From contig QVRM01005918.1 of assembly GCA_003439945.1 (NCBI GenBank), positions 57,501 to 121,500 on the forward strand: a stretch of 64,000 nt of DNA, written 5' to 3'. The notes beneath the pieces are model-generated. The model was not told where the DNA came from and searched no databases. It was given only the letters and a program-made list of their open reading frames with translations. This stretch comes from Dermanyssus gallinae (Eukaryota > Arthropoda > Arachnida > Mesostigmata > Dermanyssidae). This document shows, piece after piece, positions 34,115 through 47,030 of this stretch. A program made the translations under genes and the position numbers. Position 1 is the stretch's first letter. Each line of letters opens with the position of its first letter.

Positions 34115-35507
34115 TTATCGATCAGGTCAACAACGCCCATATTACGCCAGGCCATTCGTTGCGCCGGCGGCAGAGGGGTGGTAATGCTGATGCCATCGGC
34201 ATGCTTGCAATCAAGCCACTTGACCCGCTAACTCTCTGTGGCCCCGTTCTACGGCCAGCCCGATCTCGCTTTTTTGCTGTTGCCTTGTTGTCCTTTCCCT
34301 TCTTCTGCGTCACGCAGTTCTGTTTGCTATATGCAATATAGTAAGTATATCCTTCTGTGGCAGTAAATGCCTGTGATCTGTACGATCCTTGCATCGGTAT
34401 CCAGTTTCTCAGAGAATTCAAGTTGATCCTGCAGCGAACACGAGCAGATGACAAGCAAACCCAAACACATCTACAATTCTACCATATGCAAGGACTTTTC
34501 ATATGGATATGTCCGCGGAGTGGGGAAGGAAGAAAACCGATGACGTTGACACTACGAATCTTGGTTTCGATCCCAGCGCTTTCGATCCATTTGTTCGGGG
34601 TAGCTTTTATTAAGAATTGACTATTATAACCCAGACTAGCAGAAAAAATATGCATACGAGTTTGTGCAATAAAAATATTTTGTGTACGTGCTGTGAATAG
34701 TATTATACCTCCTTTTCTGATTAATAAATGCACTTTAATCATATTAGAAACTTGTTATGACTGTCCGAAGGATATATATATATGCCGGAAATTAGCCATA
34801 GTTGTGCAGGAAAAACTCGAGCAATCCGGGTCTTTTGCTACCGCCGGAATGTTTAATTAGGACGTTTCCCGATGAGCGTTTATTTAGTGTTAATTTGGCA
34901 TTTTTGAAGCAAACTTCGCTGCCCCGTTTTCTGGCGCATAATTACCGCCTAGGACTCTTACAACTGATTCAATCTCTCCAAAAGAGATCTCCAAATCTCT
35001 AGCTATTTATTGTCAGCAACTCGGTAATTACTGAGTACGATATCACAATTTTCTCAATACTTGCTTCTATTAGTAATGCCGAAGGCATTCCCGAACGGAG
35101 AGGTCACGGGAACGGGGGGTCATTTTCGGTTGCCTCACGTGCGTCACGAAATCGACATCGTTACATTAAAGCCAGGAACTTCTCTTTAGTCTTGTGTTCG
35201 ACGGAACTTTGCACTTGTTTCTGCTTGGTAGCACCCAAGAAGACCAAGGACAGCATATTTGATAGATTGGAGACTAGCAGACGACTTCTAAAATGCTCCA
35301 CTACCGAATTTGTTTTTCAGAGCTTGTCAGTCCATATCAGCTGTCAACAAGTCGATCATTGTGGCGCATAATGCGGTTTGCGGAACTAATTGTATCCAGG
35401 TCTAGCAGATATTGTATTCACTTATTTGTTGATTTGGCTCTGGTTTGATGGCGGAAATGGCTTGATGATTCTAGTTCACGTTCTTCTATCCAGTGTTGCT
35501 ACACGTT

Positions 35508-35530
35508 CACTCAGACTGTAAGTCTGAGTG
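35508..35530. repeat. Perfect hairpin, 10-bp arms, 3-nt loop
   Basis: CACTCAGACT-GTA-AGTCTGAGTG. It stands alone, with no T run after it. Confidence 0.85.
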
Positions 35531-36035
35531 TGGTAAAACTCCGAAGCCGAACTAACACATGTTAATTGTGTATGTTTAGAAGAAAACAATGTGTAGGAAT
35601 GTGGTAAGTATATACCGGTGCATCCAGTCTCTTAAGACACGGGAACTGTCAACGCCGCATGCTCTTCTTGCATGACTGCTAGGCCATGTGAGCGAACTGT
35701 TTTATGATAAGTGCTCAATCCACGGATTGTTGGTATTTTAGTGTATTAGTCTGGATGGCTGGGGACTGGACGTGTTCACCCTTATTATAGACGTTTCGTA
35801 ATGTGACTTGCCGGGCATGACACGTTTAAAAGACAAAATTGCGTTCTACTTTACTCAGTGGAGTCTTGCTTGCTGTGCAAACAAGACCCACGAGAGGTTC
35901 TATATGAATGCCCACTAATTCAGTAGACGGTATTGACTGCCGCTATTTGGCATGCCGCACGTTAGTTTAGTTGTTTAAGTCAACTACTTGTGTTACGTAT
36001 TTTCACCAACCTTTATAGATATACGTGTTGGCTTG

Positions 36036-37920
36036 TTTCAGCGTAAAGCTGATGCAGCGGCCATTTGTATCGCACACTCTGAGGCTGTCAAAACTAAGCG
36101 CTGTCATATGGGGAGCTAAGACACTTCTCCAAGGAGTGCGAGGCAAAAGCCATCTGCTACAACTGCGGCAAAAAGGGGCGCGCAGCCAACGTCGCTGCGT
36201 GCCAGAAGCTCAGGGAACAACTTGAGGAACTTCGTCACCACGCCAGCTGAACCAATATATGACCGGCACCCGCGCTCTCTGCCCCGAGGCCCTGCCCCAC
36301 AACGGCTCGATCCATTTCCTGGGGCCACGCCAGTGCCACGGTAAATGCCGAAAGGTTCACCCGGATAACGACAGGCCTTCAAAAGCTTTTGCAGATCGTG
36401 CACGGCCCCCTTGGGGCGTGGCACGAAGTCAAGGCACCGCGGCATGGCAAAGCACGGGTGGACGACAGAGATCGGTCACCTAAGGAAAAATTGTGTACGG
36501 TAGCGCCTCTTCACTCGCGCCCGAAGGCGCACTCGAGGAGGAGGACACCCTGCACCGTGGCGCCAAGTACAAGAGACTGCGGACTCACATGCGCAGGGAT
36601 ATCGCAAGAAGCAAGTAACGCTCCTGGGGAGCCTTTCTTGAAAAACTGGGGGACGACTCCTGGGGTCACCCGTACAAGATGGTAAGGGGTGCACGCCTTT
36701 TAAACAGAGGGTGGGCTTTACGTTGGAAGAAGCCCAGGAAGCGATATCGGTGCTCTTCTTAACGCACCCTGCTTTCGACCGCGCCCATTACCTGGAGGAC
36801 GGATGAACAAGATCCTCTAGAATTCACCCTGCAAGAAGTGTGCGGCGCGGCGGCACGTCTCAAGGGGAAAAGGCACCAGGCCCTGATGGTGTCCCAGAAC
36901 CTGCGATTAAGCTATTAACGGCGTAATGCCCGGAAGCAGTAGCCGCAGTGGCAACTGAGATGTTCCGCACGGGCTCGCTTCCTGCCTTATAGAAAGCTGC
37001 AGACCTTGTCCTAATACCCAAAAGCGCCGGTTTCTACCACCCGATCTGCTTACTCGGCTCCCTGGCTAAAGCATTCGAGTCCATCTGGAGACACGTCTCC
37101 GAGACTCAGCGGACAGAAGCGACCTGCTGTCCGACGCCCAGTACGCATTCCGTAAGAACCGCTCAACCATCGGCGCCATAAAGCGGATCCAGACACAGGT
37201 TGAATTCCTCTGCAAGTCGCCGCCTAGAAAACGGGATCTCTTCTTCGCGATTTACTGGATGTCAAAAACCCTCTTACCAGCCTACCGTGGAAAGTCATCC
37301 TAAAGACTTTCTAAGGAAAAAAATTTCCCTTGTACCTACAAAAGTTTATACCTACCACCTACCTGACAGGATGATCCAGACCCACGAAACTGTTCTTAGA
37401 ATGACTACAGGGTTGCCACAGGACTTCATACTTAGTCCCCTGTTCTGGAATATAACCTACGACGACCTGTTGCTGCTAAGGGACCTTCACCCCGGGGCTG
37501 ACCTCCTTGCCTACGCTGACGACTTTGTGCCAATTATCCAGGCTCGGGCCTCGGAACTACTGCAGAGCCGTGAGAATAAGGCACTCGTTGACGTCGCCCG
37601 CTGGATGCAAGAGGCGGGGCTTGTTCTCTCCCCTGCCAAGAGCGAGGCGATACTTGGCGGGGCGGAGAAAATGCCCCGCCCTTCATCTTTGCCTAGAAGA
37701 CTAGGAGATCGCACTCGTTAACCACGTGAGGTACCTTGGGGTCACCCTTGACAAGGGTCTCCGTGGTACTGAACACATACAGTGAATAACGAAAAAAGCA
37801 ACGAAGGCTGCCAACGACATTGCACGGCTTATGCCCAACACCTACAAACCGCGGCAGTTGAGGAGACGTATCATTACACAGCGTGTGCAATCGTATTTTC
37901 CAGTAAATCCTCTTAAAAAG
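36036..37920 (+). pseudogene. R1-like retrotransposon relic B (end of ORF1 plus ORF2 polymerase)
   Basis: It begins with gag-type zinc knuckles, HFSKECEAKAICYNCGKKG then RAANVAAC (one His replaced by Arg). After a decayed zone comes ORF2: GHPYKMVRGA (about 36660), PDGVPEPAIKLL (36875), LVLIPKSAGFYHPICLLGS (37010), QYAFRKNRSTIGAI (37140), the GLPQDFILSPLFWNITYDDL block and catalytic LLAYADDFVPII (37410-37540), then ARWMQEAGLVLSPAKSEAI and YLGVTLDKGLRG (37600-37765). Many frameshifts and stops. Near 37885 the coding sequence jumps to TGCAATCGTATTTTCCAGTAAATCC, which is the family's 3' tail, so the C-terminal part is deleted. Confidence 0.8.
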
Positions 37921-38064
37921 TCATTCCTAGGACGCCAGCAAACGTTAAGCTTGCTATACATTGACTATAGCGCCGGTAAATCTGCACAGCTAATCTGGTC
38001 ACCTATAGGTGATTTACCTAGTATAGTTAATTAGTAACGAGTAAGTGCCCTAAACAATTGACGT

Positions 38065-38537
38065 CACTGCAGCCAATCGGCGGACGACACATCTGAGCAC
38101 ACTGTCCTATCTTGCCCCGCCTGGGAGGGCCAGCGCCGACTCTTGCAAAACCTACGCGGCTGCACTTCGTTGACTTTACCCAGTCTTCCTGCTCTAGTTA
38201 TAAAGATGACAACTTTACTTGATGACTGGTGCACAATCGCGACCGTCATCAAGCGTGTTTTAACCGAGAAAGAGCAGGTTATCCGCATGTGCATGTCGAC
38301 GCCCTCTCTGGCTACGGGGGGCCGGCGCGACCAGTAAACCGGGCTATTACGGCCCCCTTCAGCAGTTTGTAGTAACGCTAACAGCACCTCCCTGCTGAAG
38401 GGGGAAGGGGGACATGACTGGTTTTTAGTGGGTTGGAGCCCCATACTACCGGCCCACACTTGCAGTTGAGAACAATCCTGCAGTGGTGACCGTGTGTGCG
38501 TTCCGCATTTTCCAGTTAGTCCTCTAAAAAAAATTAC
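38065..38537 (+). mobile_element. R1-like relic E: C-terminal finger and 3' end
   Basis: The frame reads ADDTSEHTVLSCPAWEGQ (the finger following the EHT motif) and goes on to a stop near 38336. The 3' region 38408-38537 then has GACATGACTGGTTTTTAGTGG, GGCCCACACTTGCA and TTCCAGTTAGTCCTC with an A-rich tail. It is the same family as relics B, C and D. It may be the missing rear part of relic B, about 150 bp downstream, or an independent truncated insertion. Confidence 0.75.
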
Positions 38538-40105
38538 ATGCACGGGAGCAGTCCCATGGCAGCGTTCCTAATGTTCCCCGAAAAGTAGGGTAGCTTACTT
38601 TGCAATGTCGCTTGCTAGTCGGTGAGTATGCGGTGCCTTAGCGCCGAAGCAGAGACCACGTCGTGTGTTAGCCCGTGTCGAGCTAAGACGGCGGTGGCTT
38701 GGACAGATAAATCGTATTAGAGAACGACGCGTTGTTATTGCAACCACGAACAATAGGCAAATTAATAGTTTGGCTTTGGCTATGCTTAAATTCATCGATC
38801 ACTGAGATTGATTGGTCTGCTAGATATGGTTGTGCATTGTCCTGCTGCTAGTAAGTTTGGAATTTTATGATAGCGCTCTCTTCTCTGGCTAATAATTGAT
38901 ACGTAGGGGTAGCGTATATAGTAGTAATAGCATGTAGTGTCGACCCCCCTCTCGGTAGTAGTAATCAGCCAACTCTAGAGACACGCGGGTTTAATTAAGG
39001 CTAGAAGCCCTTCTGATGGAGTTTGAAGTGCAAACCGCCTTGGCGTTCCAGGGAGAGTTGCATAGGAGGCGAAGCTTAGAGGCTTTAGCCGCAGGCTTTA
39101 AAACTTTAAATAATGACATGGCCAGTTCACGTCCGTGAGGGCACTGCTAGCATTATGGCGCCATGTAATGTGGGTCGTCGCAGAGTGGCGAACTTCAGTC
39201 GAGCCTCAAAAACATGGGCGCTACGTGTTTGGCGTTGGGCGAGTTACACGTCTTGCCGTCGAGTCAAGCCTTCAGTCTCTTAGTAAATTAATCCGAGAGG
39301 CAATCGCCTTCACGACAATACGACATACGTCAGAAACCTAACGCTCATGCACATTTTCATCTAAGTCGTTATCGTCAGACGGGGCAGTAAATAAAGTATA
39401 AGAGCATTAACGTATACTATGTTTTCACGTATTGGCAATCTTGCAGCCATTTTTACGTTGGCACAGCATACGTCATAAAAAGCGCATTTGACGCCTAAAT
39501 ATCTCTCCTCAACGATTGGGCCGTTCTGAAAAAGAGAGATCGGGAGACATTATGAAGGTTTTGTTAATATTAAGATGACTACTTTAAATGTACAAAGACA
39601 CTGTTATTTTTGAACTGGATAAACCGACATATATGCTAACAACACCAGCTCAGTGAACGTGCTATAAACTATAGTGCAATGTATGCATATATAGTGTGTA
39701 TTTGCAAAACAGTCTGAAATCTTTAAAATACCATAAAACCAAGAGGATTTAAAATTTTCACATTTAGTTAATTTTGATTGTAATATATATAATGTTATCT
39801 CTAATGAAATACAATATATTTTCTGGGGTTCCACAAACTGTGGTCAAAAACATTAATGTAATAATTTTGGTATTTTATTTTCTGCTGATCGTGGTATTAT
39901 TTGTTAACAGTTTGGTTTTTAAAAGAACTCACATGAAGAGTCTCTCGGCGTTATGCGCGACAATGGTTGCCCCCGTTACGGTTAGATTACCCGCCCGGAA
40001 CAAATCATCATCAAATGCAAAATTGTCGCGCCGGCTTTGTAGCCCCATTTTATTGGAAAATGAGTTCACTCACACTGATTCTGTCTAATTATATTCGTCT
40101 AAATT
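38538..40105. other. Stretch without supported gene
   Basis: Unassigned sequence with only short frames; I see no repeats of note. Confidence 0.45.
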
Positions 40106-40845
40106 CGACGAACGACAACTAAATATGATGCTGTGATAACACCTGCCATTCAATGTGGGGCTAAAAAGATAAGTTTTAATATTTCATGATGTTCTTGGAG
40201 ACCGGAAGCCGTACCAGACTGTCATATATCGGGTGTGTAGGGTATCGTCGTAAATCACGTAGGGGTTGCCCACATGGGACAGTTTTATTATGTCATGCTT
40301 CCATTCAGATAGAGCTTCCATTCAGTCGGAAAACAAACATATTTTTAACAAAATCGGCATAATCTCGAAAACCCAATTGCCGAAGTTTAGCCTATTTTGA
40401 TGAACCGCAGGCTTGATTACGTGCGTCAGCTAAATTTAATTTTATATGGGTATAGCGCTTGAACCGACCTTGAAATACATCAGGTTGAAGTGTGTAAAGA
40501 GTTCAATTGTTGGGCACGTCGCCGAATCGATGTTTCCGGACATTGTTCCACACTGTTGGTCGCTGCGACAGTATTTTCAGCTGGTCGAGCGCTCCGTGGT
40601 CTTCTAGGGCTTAGTACATCACGTTTCAGACCAGGTCCTGTAAGATTTTGGCGCAACTTGACGATTAGAGTTTCTCACAAAGCCGTAAATTGCAAAAAAG
40701 AGCTCGCCCATAGCATGCCCGTACCGAGTTTTTGTGTTAATAATACATTTTCACAATCTGTACACGTTTTTCTTACGCTAAGTAACGCTAGGAAAACTTT
40801 TGAATAATGCAAGCTTATCATTCGAACATCTTTAATAAAAAAAAT
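40106..40845 (-). pseudogene. Decayed DDE transposase with N-terminal helix-turn-helix
   Basis: On the - strand near 40650-40500 the sequence reads RRPRSARPAENTVAAT, SVEQCPETSIRRRAQQLN, matching the second helix-turn-helix of a large arthropod Tc1/mariner-like group. Further left (about 40260-40110) come VTVWYGF and YLFSPTLNGRCY, fitting the middle of the catalytic domain, in another frame. The DDE residues are not recognisable. Stops and frameshifts show that it is long dead. Terminal repeats were not found. Confidence 0.5.
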
Positions 40846-41437
40846 AGAGCAGTACAGGTGGCGACAGTTTTGACCTCATGCTGGATGTTTAATTATCAAG
40901 TTCAGCAGCTCTGGCATATTTTCGCCAGAGCTGTCGAAGCGATACTGTAGGAGAGTAGGTTGATACCAATATTCTGTAATTTTGGATTGTAGTAAACGAA
41001 ACATACGTAGTAAGTGCTTGTAATAATTACCTACATTTTATTGTCGTATCTAAAATATACTAAACGAAGATGAAAAAGAAAGAAAACTAGAAGAAAGGGT
41101 AGAAAACGATACTGAAAGACGCGTAACAACGCTATACGTCGAAAATAACACAATATGATTGAAAACAGCGCATTCCATGTGATACAAATTTGAATTAAAA
41201 CTAATTGTCAAATATTAGGCTAATAGCCTAATGTGACGTACTCAGGCGACTGCAACGCACTGGTAAGTCGATGACTAATTGTGTTCCTGTCGCAAGCTAA
41301 TTGAATTGTGCTATTTAATGTCCAAATGAAGCGCGCTTAGACTTCGTAATCGTTTAGTCCACCGAAGTACGATATTACCGTAGGTTTTTCGTTTGAAAGT
41401 GTGGTAACTCTGGGGAAACATCTAATACACTGCACGC

Positions 41438-41475
<38 letters not shown>

Positions 41476-42332
41476 TTTAATTTTGAAGGTGCATCCTTCT
41501 ATTTTTATCCACTTCCGCGCTAAAAAAACGTGGAACTTTTTAGAGAACCAGTCTATCTTTAGGCCTGACGCGGTCGGGCGTCTGATGGGCCCGGAGAGTA
41601 CAGACAGAGGCACGTTTGCTGGGTAATCTTCAATTCGGCTAAACTGTTAATCAGATTACCCCTCCCCCCCGCCAATCGTGGTAAGCTAATCAAGGGCACC
41701 ACTGGCCATCAACATCAGCAACTTGTCGAGTATTGTTGTCAATACTCTTTGTTGTCAATCTATTGTGGGCCAAGTCATTTTCACTCACTACTCGTCGCCT
41801 TTGAAGCAACCGACTGCAATTGAGCTGCTACGCTGTGGGCTTACGATAAGGCTTCGAGGATTCGCTTCGCTTCCGTGCAGAGTGGTGTTTCCTCGTATCG
41901 CTGTCCTTGTGTCTTCACGCCCTCACGCCTTCACGAGCACGGCGGGCCGTGTTCGCGCCCGGCTATCGGCATTCCCCCCCCGACCTACCCAATTAAGGAG
42001 TCATCGAGTAGGAGGGGGTTCGGTGCCTCCATCGACGTCACAGTTTATCTTCGTGGCCCGCTTGGTGTGACACCCAGTCGTGCTCTCAGTACTCGCCGCC
42101 ATACAACCCGCACACAGACAGGTGAGATGGTCATGGCGTGTCATTTCAGGCGGTTTGGCCCTTTGGCGGTTTCTTCTTCTTATTCTTGTGGCTCTGGTGT
42201 ATGCTTCTGATGGCATCGCCACTATACGACCGTATCAACGTCGCGCTCTGTTGCCTCTCTGCTGCACGGCTATCGTTCAGAACAAACGATTGTTCCGGCT
42301 CCTAAGCTCTCGTTGTCTATCCTAAGAATACG

Positions 42333-42373
<41 letters not shown>

Positions 42374-42384
42374 TCTATATATAT

Positions 42385-42478
42385 ACAACATATATATAGA
42401 TGTATACATATATATACAACATATATATAGATGTATACATATATATACAACATATATATAGATGTATGCATATATATA
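42385..42478. repeat. 31-bp tandem repeat, 3 copies
   Basis: Units start with ACAACATATATATAGATGTA at 42385, 42416 and 42447, nearly identical, following a TA run. Confidence 0.85.
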
Positions 42479-43918
42479 TACATACATATATACCTACATA
42501 TATATATATATATATACATATACACGCACTAAACGTCATAGTAGTGGTAAATAAAATAAATCTAGATAATAACAGTAGGCGTAAAAATAGTGCCCTCAAC
42601 CTCCAGCGCCAAAGATAGACACACGCTGCCAAGACAAATATCCAAGATTGCCTTTCGAGCAGCGACCTCAATGAGCCGGTGCTGCTCGCAAGGAACGTCC
42701 ACCGCTAGATTCTATTATTATTATTATTATTTTTATTATTATTATTCGGTCGAAGACAGCGCGGCATGCCGCTCTGTGCTCGATCCTTACAGCTACGCTA
42801 CCAATCCAACACTAGTGAGAGGCTCTGATAAGTTGATACTTCGACGCGTCAACATACCCCTCGCCTCTCTCTGTTTCGGCGGACAGCAAATCGGGGATGA
42901 TGATTGAAGTAAGCTAGGTAGGCTAGGCTTGGCCCTGATCTGATCCGATTCGAGATCAGTCGCTACGGAGCGAGATTAGTTCAACCCGGAGGCTGTTGTT
43001 GAAGTGCGCAGCTCCGTGACATCTCGATTGGGTGCGCTCACCCAATCTCCTACTACGAGCACTACTACTACAACTACAACAGCTACTATTACTCGTACTA
43101 CAATGGATTTGGCAATTTGCCACAATCCCGCTATATATATATATATATACATACATACATGTCATGGATGTCACAATAAAATACCATCGACTGGGCGCGA
43201 ACAGCAAGCCACCGGAGGTGATCTCAACGAACGGCCTGCGGGCTGACTGTCTGCGATCGGGGGTAGCGGCCTGCCAGTGGGGACAACCGCAACGAAAGAC
43301 TCGCTCGTTGTTCTCCACCCCCCTACTCCCCTCGAACATCGAGGGAGAGGATGTTATGTTAGTGGTGGTGGTGGTAGCAGCAGTGCTGTCAATGCTGATG
43401 ATGATGATAATGATGACGATGAAAATGATTGCGATGATGATGATTTTGATGCTGATGTTGTTGTTGTTGGTGTTGTTGTTGCTGGGATCGCCGGCGTTCG
43501 TTTGTCTAGCTAGGCTAAAGGCCAACTCAAGTGAAGTGAATTGAACTGAAGAGAACAACAACAACGAGGAGCTTGATTGCAAGCCTTCGAAGCCGCCGCC
43601 GCCATTGACACTGGCATTACCGTGACTGCCGCCGCGGGCGTGTCAGGTGCGCTTGCGTTTGGTGCAGCGCCGGTCGTGCGTCGCCTCGCACTCTCGCGGT
43701 CGCTCCGAGCGAATGACAGCTCTCACCACCACAGCTCGCAAGTGAGCAAGCGCACTTCAACGCTGAGACCGAATGGCCGCGCGGCTGAGCCGGCGGGCGG
43801 TGGCTACGGATCGGGTCGCATCGGGGCCATCAGGGTGGGGTGCAAAACCTACCCACCTCATCGTGTTTCTTCATCGATCGGTGGCTGCAAGTCCGAATAA
43901 ACTCGTGTGTTTGTGTGT

Positions 43919-44049
<131 letters not shown>

Positions 44050-46181
44050 TGTGTATCTGTGGGTATGCGGGTGTATACGATGTGTGTGTCGGGCAAGTGT
44101 GTCACGTTTACCTTTAAGATGACGATAATGATGAGGATGATGATGATGATGATGATAATACGCGGCGATACGCCTCGATGGACGCCAAAGAATCGAGATC
44201 AAGTCATCATCGTCGCTGTGGTCGCCGTCTAGAAAGGCCATAGCCAATTCGTACCAATTCAGCGACCTGTAGCCGCTTCCTTCTTTTCTTTTTCTCCTGT
44301 CTCTTTCTTTGTCGAAGGCAACTGCTGCTGCTACGACTTTAATGGCTGCTGCTCCCGCAGTCGCCACCGCCGCTGTCATTGGTTCTTCGATTGCTATCCT
44401 CTCTTGTTGTTGTTGTTGGTGGTGGTGTTGTTGTTGCTCTCGTTGCCATTGTTGTTGTTGTTGTCGTCCTCATTTGTCGACCGTCACGGTGACGGTCTGT
44501 GTCGATTTCATGATGTGACCCTCGTGGTCGTAACCAGTGTGTTTGTACAAAATCTGTCCACACAGCAAATGAAAACAACGCGTCTGCTTCTTCTTCGTTG
44601 TTGTGGCTGTTGTATTTGTTGTTGTTGTTGTTGTTGCTGTCGTCCTCTTCTTTCTTCTGCACCTCTTCTTTCACCATGCGTTTGCATGTATGCCCGCTGT
44701 GCTTCGCTCCCCTCCCCTCTTTCCACACCCCTCTCTCTCTTCCTCTCTCCCTCTCTCTATATATACATATATATATAGTGCTTTGTTTCATATTAGGTGC
44801 ATTCCACTTGACTCAACTCACCGCTCTCGCCCTTCTTTTAATCCCCCCCCCCCCCTCTCAGTCATGTTTCGCTTACTCATGTTTGTGTGAGCACAATTAC
44901 TTCCCATTGAGCTTTCTGCGGGAGCAGTGCACGAGCGCGGCAGCTTTTCGCCGATTTAAAGTCGTGGTGCCATGTGATTGGTTGATATGAACCCAGCCCG
45001 TGTCATTGAGGCAAGCCGCACTGACCAAGTGCCCGCCTGTTACAGCAACGGGCGCAAGGTGGGCGGCGTAGAGATGAGGCAGAACGCGGCCGCTGAGAGC
45101 CAGCTGCCTTCAATGCAGCGTTTGCGGATATGGTAACTACTACAAGCAACTACATCTTGAGACATATTGTCGCGATATTGTTTGATCGACCTTTGCCCAA
45201 AGCCAGCTAGCGACTCGCAGAGAAGGCAGGCGGCGAAAAATGCGTGCCGCCAGCAGGGACCACAAACACACACACGCACCCAATAAGCCAAGTGCCAAAT
45301 CAGTATCAAAAAGTACCCAAGTCTTGGTGTGTGCGAGTGTACGCGTGACAGCGCACGTGACCAAGTCTACAGGCAGTGCGCAAGCAAGTCTGACTTGCAC
45401 ATCTAGCTATATAGATGACGAATATAGTATAATGTATGCAGACACATCGATATATATGTCTATATACGTATATATACATATATGCATGTCTGTATACATC
45501 TGTACATGTCTATATACGTCTGCACACATATGTACCTGTATGCATACGCATCTAGATGCATGTCTATGATGGCCTACATACATATGCATGTATGTATGTA
45601 TACACATCAATACATGCCTATATACGTACAGACATACCTGACGACTTACAGGCCCAGCCAGACCCACGTTTCTATACGTGTACACATTCATATATACATA
45701 CCCAGATCACTGGGCAATATTCGGCAGTATCTATCGGGCAGTGCGCATGGCAGGTCACGTGTGCGCTCTTGACACGGGCGCACGGCAGACTATCCGTGCA
45801 AGCTCGATCCCTCTGGTATGAGGGGCGTCACGCCAAGTTCGGAAGTCAGTGTCAACGCTGTCGAATGTCGCGTGTCAGGCGTGTGTCTGGAGAGAGCTCC
45901 GGTAAGCCGCTCGCTGCAGCGACAATCGCGTCACCATGACCGGCGACCGGAGGCAACGAAACCTCGATTGATTACTACGACGACGACGACAACGACACGT
46001 GATCTGGCGGTCAATGGGCACGCGACATACAGACACCTAATCGAAGGCTGCGAATAAGTCAAAGTCAGCCAAACGCCGCTCGTTTGCAACGGGAGCCCTC
46101 GGCGGCTGAGTTTGACTAGAGCAAATATAAGCGCCAGGAGGCTGGATTTTCAAATCTATTTAGGAATTTTCGATCTGGTCA

Positions 46182-46290
46182 GATGCATGAGCACCTTGCA
46201 GCAACAATCACATAGTTTGCTCGACCGCTATAAGGCGGGTAAAGATTACTTCATATGGCTAGTCAAGAAATACATTGTATGCAAATCGGA
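46182..46290 (+). CDS. Possible isolated exon, unrecognised
   Basis: The acceptor-like TTTTCGATCTGGTCAG (ending 46181) and donor GGAAA|GTGAGT (46291) bracket a frame reading CMSTLQQQSHSLLDRYKAGK and DYFIWLVKKYIVCKS. Composition is protein-like and the donor is strong. I do not recognise a family and found no partner exons. It could be a chance frame. Confidence 0.25.
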
Positions 46291-46689
46291 AAGTGAGTAT
46301 GGCCATTCCATACTGATTATAATTTGAATTTTGAGTTGGTTTCTTTGCTCTCTTCTGGCGAGAGAGAGAGAGAGAGAGAGAATACGCTAACGGTGGCGTC
46401 TGCCATGAAAAACAAGGGGCAATAGACATTAGGTGCGTTAGTCTAGCAGCTAATCAGCGAAAAACAACCAATAAGAGAACAAAACTTGAGATTTGGCAAA
46501 AAATCGTGAACTTGTGATATTTTGAAACTTCTTTTTAGGTGTGACGAATTTATTAAAAAGAGTTCCTCCAAACCGCTAGCAAAACACTCATCTAAAGCTG
46601 AATCTACCAAGCGTTTGACGGTTTTAGGAGGCTCGACGATGAATCAGGGAGTTTTCACAAATAAAGAATTTTAAAGAAGAAATAGGTTT

Positions 46690-47030
46690 GGAATAGTCTG
46701 ACCTGTATACTCTACCGCAAAAACGAATCAGCCCGCAATTCGCTAGTTACGTTGTATTATCTACAAAAAAATTCTAGCAATGGTCCATTATAACATTGAG
46801 ATCCGCTGGATCTGGCTCCCTGTGGCATTTTCTGTCCGCGAGAATTAAAAACGTAATCTTTCTATTGACTCTTAACTTGACTTTCCTAATGAATATTAAA
46901 TAGACATGACAGCCATCAGATGAGATTAAAGGATATTTGCTTATATTCAAAAAGGGCACTTCAAATATTTCAGAATGGTTGCAGAAAATATAACGGACAT
47001 TTGATCCGAGGGAGTTTCGACTGATGCAGG
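46690..47030 (+). pseudogene. Decayed mariner-type transposase fragment
   Basis: Around 46730-46850 the frame reads ESARNSLVT...LYYLQKNSS and then DPLDLAPCGIFCPRELKT, which corresponds to the NAPAH...PPYSPDLAPCDFFLF block holding the last two catalytic aspartates. Several stops interrupt it. A weak match to the C-terminal region follows near 46950-47020. It is older than the intact mariner at 5748-7042 and of a different type (Cys before the last catalytic position, which is mutated to Gly). Confidence 0.5.

Larger units (their letters stand above)
32096..36035. other. Stretch without supported gene, simple repeats
   Basis: A 19-bp tandem duplication (32293-32330), (TA)n (32697-32732), (CAA)n (32945-33020), GA-rich tracts (33126-33185, 33365-33420), a 200-bp GTT/GTC triplet region (33510-33718) and (TA)n at 34092-34114. 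At 34155-34500 splice-like signals surround short open frames but no protein family is recognisable. Confidence 0.45.

Noticed and set aside
43577..43900. 107-residue Ala/Gly/Arg-rich frame in a CpG-rich segment
   Set aside because: Composition-driven; no motif, splice site or homologue recognised.
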